NCBI RefSeq assembly: GCF_005239225.2 | Contig: NC_133293.1 | Location: 14,290,333 to 14,354,332 of the forward strand | Length of the DNA stretch: 64,000 nt | Direction: 5' to 3' | From: Populus alba | Lineage: Eukaryota > Streptophyta > Magnoliopsida > Malpighiales > Salicaceae | Shown here: positions 63,242-64,000 of the stretch, piece by piece | Layout of the letters: every line of letters starts with the position of its first letter | How positions within the stretch are numbered: the first letter of the stretch is position 1 | Made by a program: the position numbers and the translations under genes | Notes under the pieces: model-generated | Told to the model about the DNA's origin: nothing | Databases searched by the model: none | What the model saw: only the letters and a program-made list of their open reading frames with translations

Positions 63242-64000
63242 GAGCAAAATAAAATATTTTCCTTAAAAAAAGAATGAGATATTTCCAGGATTTTACTTTT
63301 TAATTGTTTTATAAGATAGGGGAGTTGGGAGTTGTAGAGATTCTGGAACTTCACTCGAGAAAGACCCCTTGGGATAGAGAAAAATATAAGAGACAGCGGA
63401 ATAAGATTTTATATCACAGTATTATGAACATATAAAGTTGGGAAAGGTTTTTCAGCCGTGTTTATTTGTGCTAAAAAATTTGAGTTTTTTTTTTTAATTT
63501 TAAGTTTTTTTTATTTTTTTAATATATTTTATCAGTTACTCTTCCGATTTCATTTTAAATTAAAAGATAATACAAATCTGAAATCCATGATAAGAATATT
63601 TTTATTTAGGTTTTCTTTCTGTATTTATTTATTTAGTGGGAGTCTATAAAAATAACTAATAAAATAATATTAGTTATTTTTTTTCAGAAGTGACCCTTGG
63701 TCCGGGGGGGTTGGTTCGGGTCATTTTACCAAGGAAGATTTTAGGTTTGGAGTACAATTATCCATCCCGTTGCCAGTAGCTTCGCTCAAAAAGGTCTTTA
63801 AGCTTTCCATTTTCCGGTCTTCGCTAGTCGTTAGTGTGCAGTTAGCCGTCTACATGCACGTTTTTTTAAGAACAATTTAAGCCATCGGATGGGATATGAT
63901 GTTAATGTGTAAACTGTTTTTCCGTTAATTATTAAAATTATTTATATCTTCCCTTCACAATCGGCTGTCAGTTCTCACGGGAACTTTTCCGTATCGAGGA
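63242..64000. other. Non-coding flank to the window end
   Basis: No gene is supported. It has a T-rich stretch at 63480-63560 and a 'ggggggg' run near 63705. The last 250 bases are less AT-rich and may approach another transcription unit outside the window. Confidence 0.4.

Noticed and set aside
1..64000. CRISPR arrays, bacterial operons, biosynthetic clusters or rRNA genes
   Set aside because: None is present. The window is a plant chromosome segment with unrelated, separately promoted genes.

Overview
The window is plant nuclear DNA. It has intron-rich genes with GT-AG junctions, very AT-rich gene-poor spacers, microsatellites and many decayed transposons. The encoded proteins and the dispersed repeats look like a woody eudicot, most likely Salicaceae (Populus or Salix). 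That assignment is inference from recognised gene families and repeat style; no alignment was run.

Layout. (1) At 60-1253 (-) is a single-exon gene for a DUF740/OCTOPUS-like protein. (2) 1.45-10.6 kb is a repeat-rich spacer, followed by a small intronless RING-H2 gene at 10768-11169 (+). (3) 11.5-16.6 kb is a repeat spacer holding a 703-bp hAT-type non-autonomous element with TIRs and an 8-bp target duplication. (4) 16696-22755 (-) is a complete 18-exon AAPT gene (CDP-alcohol aminophosphotransferase, last step of PC/PE synthesis; 389 aa), which includes a 10-nt and a 23-nt microexon. (5) 23.2-31.7 kb is a spacer with MITEs, microsatellites and a decayed hAT transposase. (6) 31.7-34.2 kb (+) is S-adenosylmethionine decarboxylase, with the tiny uORF and the conserved 51-aa uORF overlapping by one base in a spliced leader. 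(7) 34.6-44.6 kb is a spacer with a 'ccgtcggt'-rich element, a tandem duplication and a hAT-like relic. (8) 44688-47866 (+) is an 11-exon LRR-II receptor kinase of the NIK type (622 aa). (9) 48767-50344 (-) is a three-exon F-box/LRR/FBD gene. (10) 51.9-52.96 kb (-) is a 5' fragment of a ZIP metal transporter joined to a decayed 3' fragment of an F-box/FBD gene. (11) 54912-62041 (-) is an 11-exon TTM1/TTM2-type gene (P-loop kinase domain plus CYTH domain plus tail anchor; 661 aa).

The intact genes are unrelated housekeeping or signalling genes with separate promoters, as expected on a plant chromosome. They do not form an operon, a biosynthetic cluster or a recognisable new system. The points most worth a second look are the SAMDC uORF pair, the AAPT microexons, the ZIP-FBD junction and the well-bounded hAT element.
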